Source of the DNA: Pseudoxanthomonas jiangsuensis
GTDB lineage: Bacteria; Pseudomonadota; Gammaproteobacteria; Xanthomonadales; Xanthomonadaceae
Direction: 5' to 3'
DNA length: 64,000 nucleotides
NCBI RefSeq assembly: GCF_010093185.1
Contig: NZ_PDWL01000003.1
Coordinates: forward strand, 161,688-225,687
This document shows, in pieces, positions 63,986-64,000 of this stretch. The stretch's first letter is position 1. Each line of letters starts with the position of its first letter. Below the pieces are notes generated by a model. It saw only the letters and a list, made by a program, of their open reading frames with translations. It was not told the origin of the DNA and did not search any database. A program made the position numbers and the translations under genes.

Positions 63986-64000
63986 CTGTTATACACATCT
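63986..64000. other. Residual Tn5/Nextera mosaic-end adapter at the window end
   Basis: The last 15 bases, CTGTTATACACATCT, equal the 19-bp transposase mosaic end with four bases (TCTC) missing. The last 12 bases match without a gap. It is sequencing-library, not chromosomal, DNA. Confidence 0.8.

Noticed and set aside
1..64000. CRISPR array, rRNA or prophage genes
   Set aside because: No regularly spaced repeats, no rRNA-like stretches and no phage structural proteins were seen.

Overview
The window is a dense, very GC-rich (by eye near 70%) gamma-proteobacterial chromosome segment, most likely from the Xanthomonadaceae (Lysobacter/Luteimonas/Xanthomonas relatives). Reasons: the gene orders creB-creC-creD, mtaD-ubiG-phosphatase and asd-fimV-truA-trpF plus lysR-trpB-trpA; an NPP-type nucleotide phosphodiesterase; GTG/TTG starts and 4-nt GTGA/ATGA gene overlaps; and intergenic repeats of the kind common in that family. 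About 58 protein genes are supported. I saw no rRNA, tRNA, CRISPR array, transposase or integrase. The last 15 bases resemble a Tn5/Nextera mosaic end, so position 64000 is probably a contig end carrying adapter residue, and the last gene (FUSC) is cut there.

1-8.2 kb: serine hydrolase, phospholipase-D family protein, mfd, a GNAT protein and a cation-efflux transporter. 8.2-8.7 kb: a 545-bp repeat-filled gap. 8.7-14.1 kb: rlmJ, the CreBC two-component system with creD (a cre-tag-like site lies upstream of creD), and an orphan receiver-Hpt protein. 14.2-19.5 kb: rlmD, then a divergent module of a chemoreceptor with about five HAMP units, a porin and a mini periplasmic binding protein. 19.6-30.6 kb: epmB/efp (EF-P and one of its modifying enzymes), mtaD-ubiG-HAD phosphatase-prenyl synthase-like gene, folE2, a dienelactone hydrolase/HIT pair, rimO, degV and greB. 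30.6-42.1 kb: a HerA-like ATPase, mltD-like transglycosylase, SCO1/psd, prmB, a second repeat-filled gap, aroC, a 2-hydroxyacid dehydrogenase, asd and fimV. 42.1-43.5 kb: truA and trpF.

43.6-50.9 kb is the most interesting part: an accessory island separating trpF from lysR-trpB-trpA and bracketed by copies of one REP-like palindrome. It holds an XRE regulator with an operator-like palindrome over its own start codon, an HlyD adaptor, four small precursors that can each be read with a 15-residue double-glycine leader ending V-x-G-G, a secreted HExxH protein, an M23 peptidase and a C39-peptidase ABC exporter. The C39 domain keeps Cys/His/Asp but has Ala where the oxyanion-hole Gln normally sits. 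The peptide genes are visibly poorer in GC than their surroundings. Together this looks like a self-contained, unusual bacteriocin- or effector-peptide export system. The outer-membrane TolC partner must be elsewhere.

50.9-64 kb: LysR regulator and trpB-trpA, an Ada/AraC/AlkA fusion coupled to ogt, an NPP-like lipoprotein, a small periplasmic protein, hutU with a DUF6165 gene, a DUF1615 lipoprotein, a GFA-family protein, a SpoIIAA-like protein and the truncated FUSC transporter gene.
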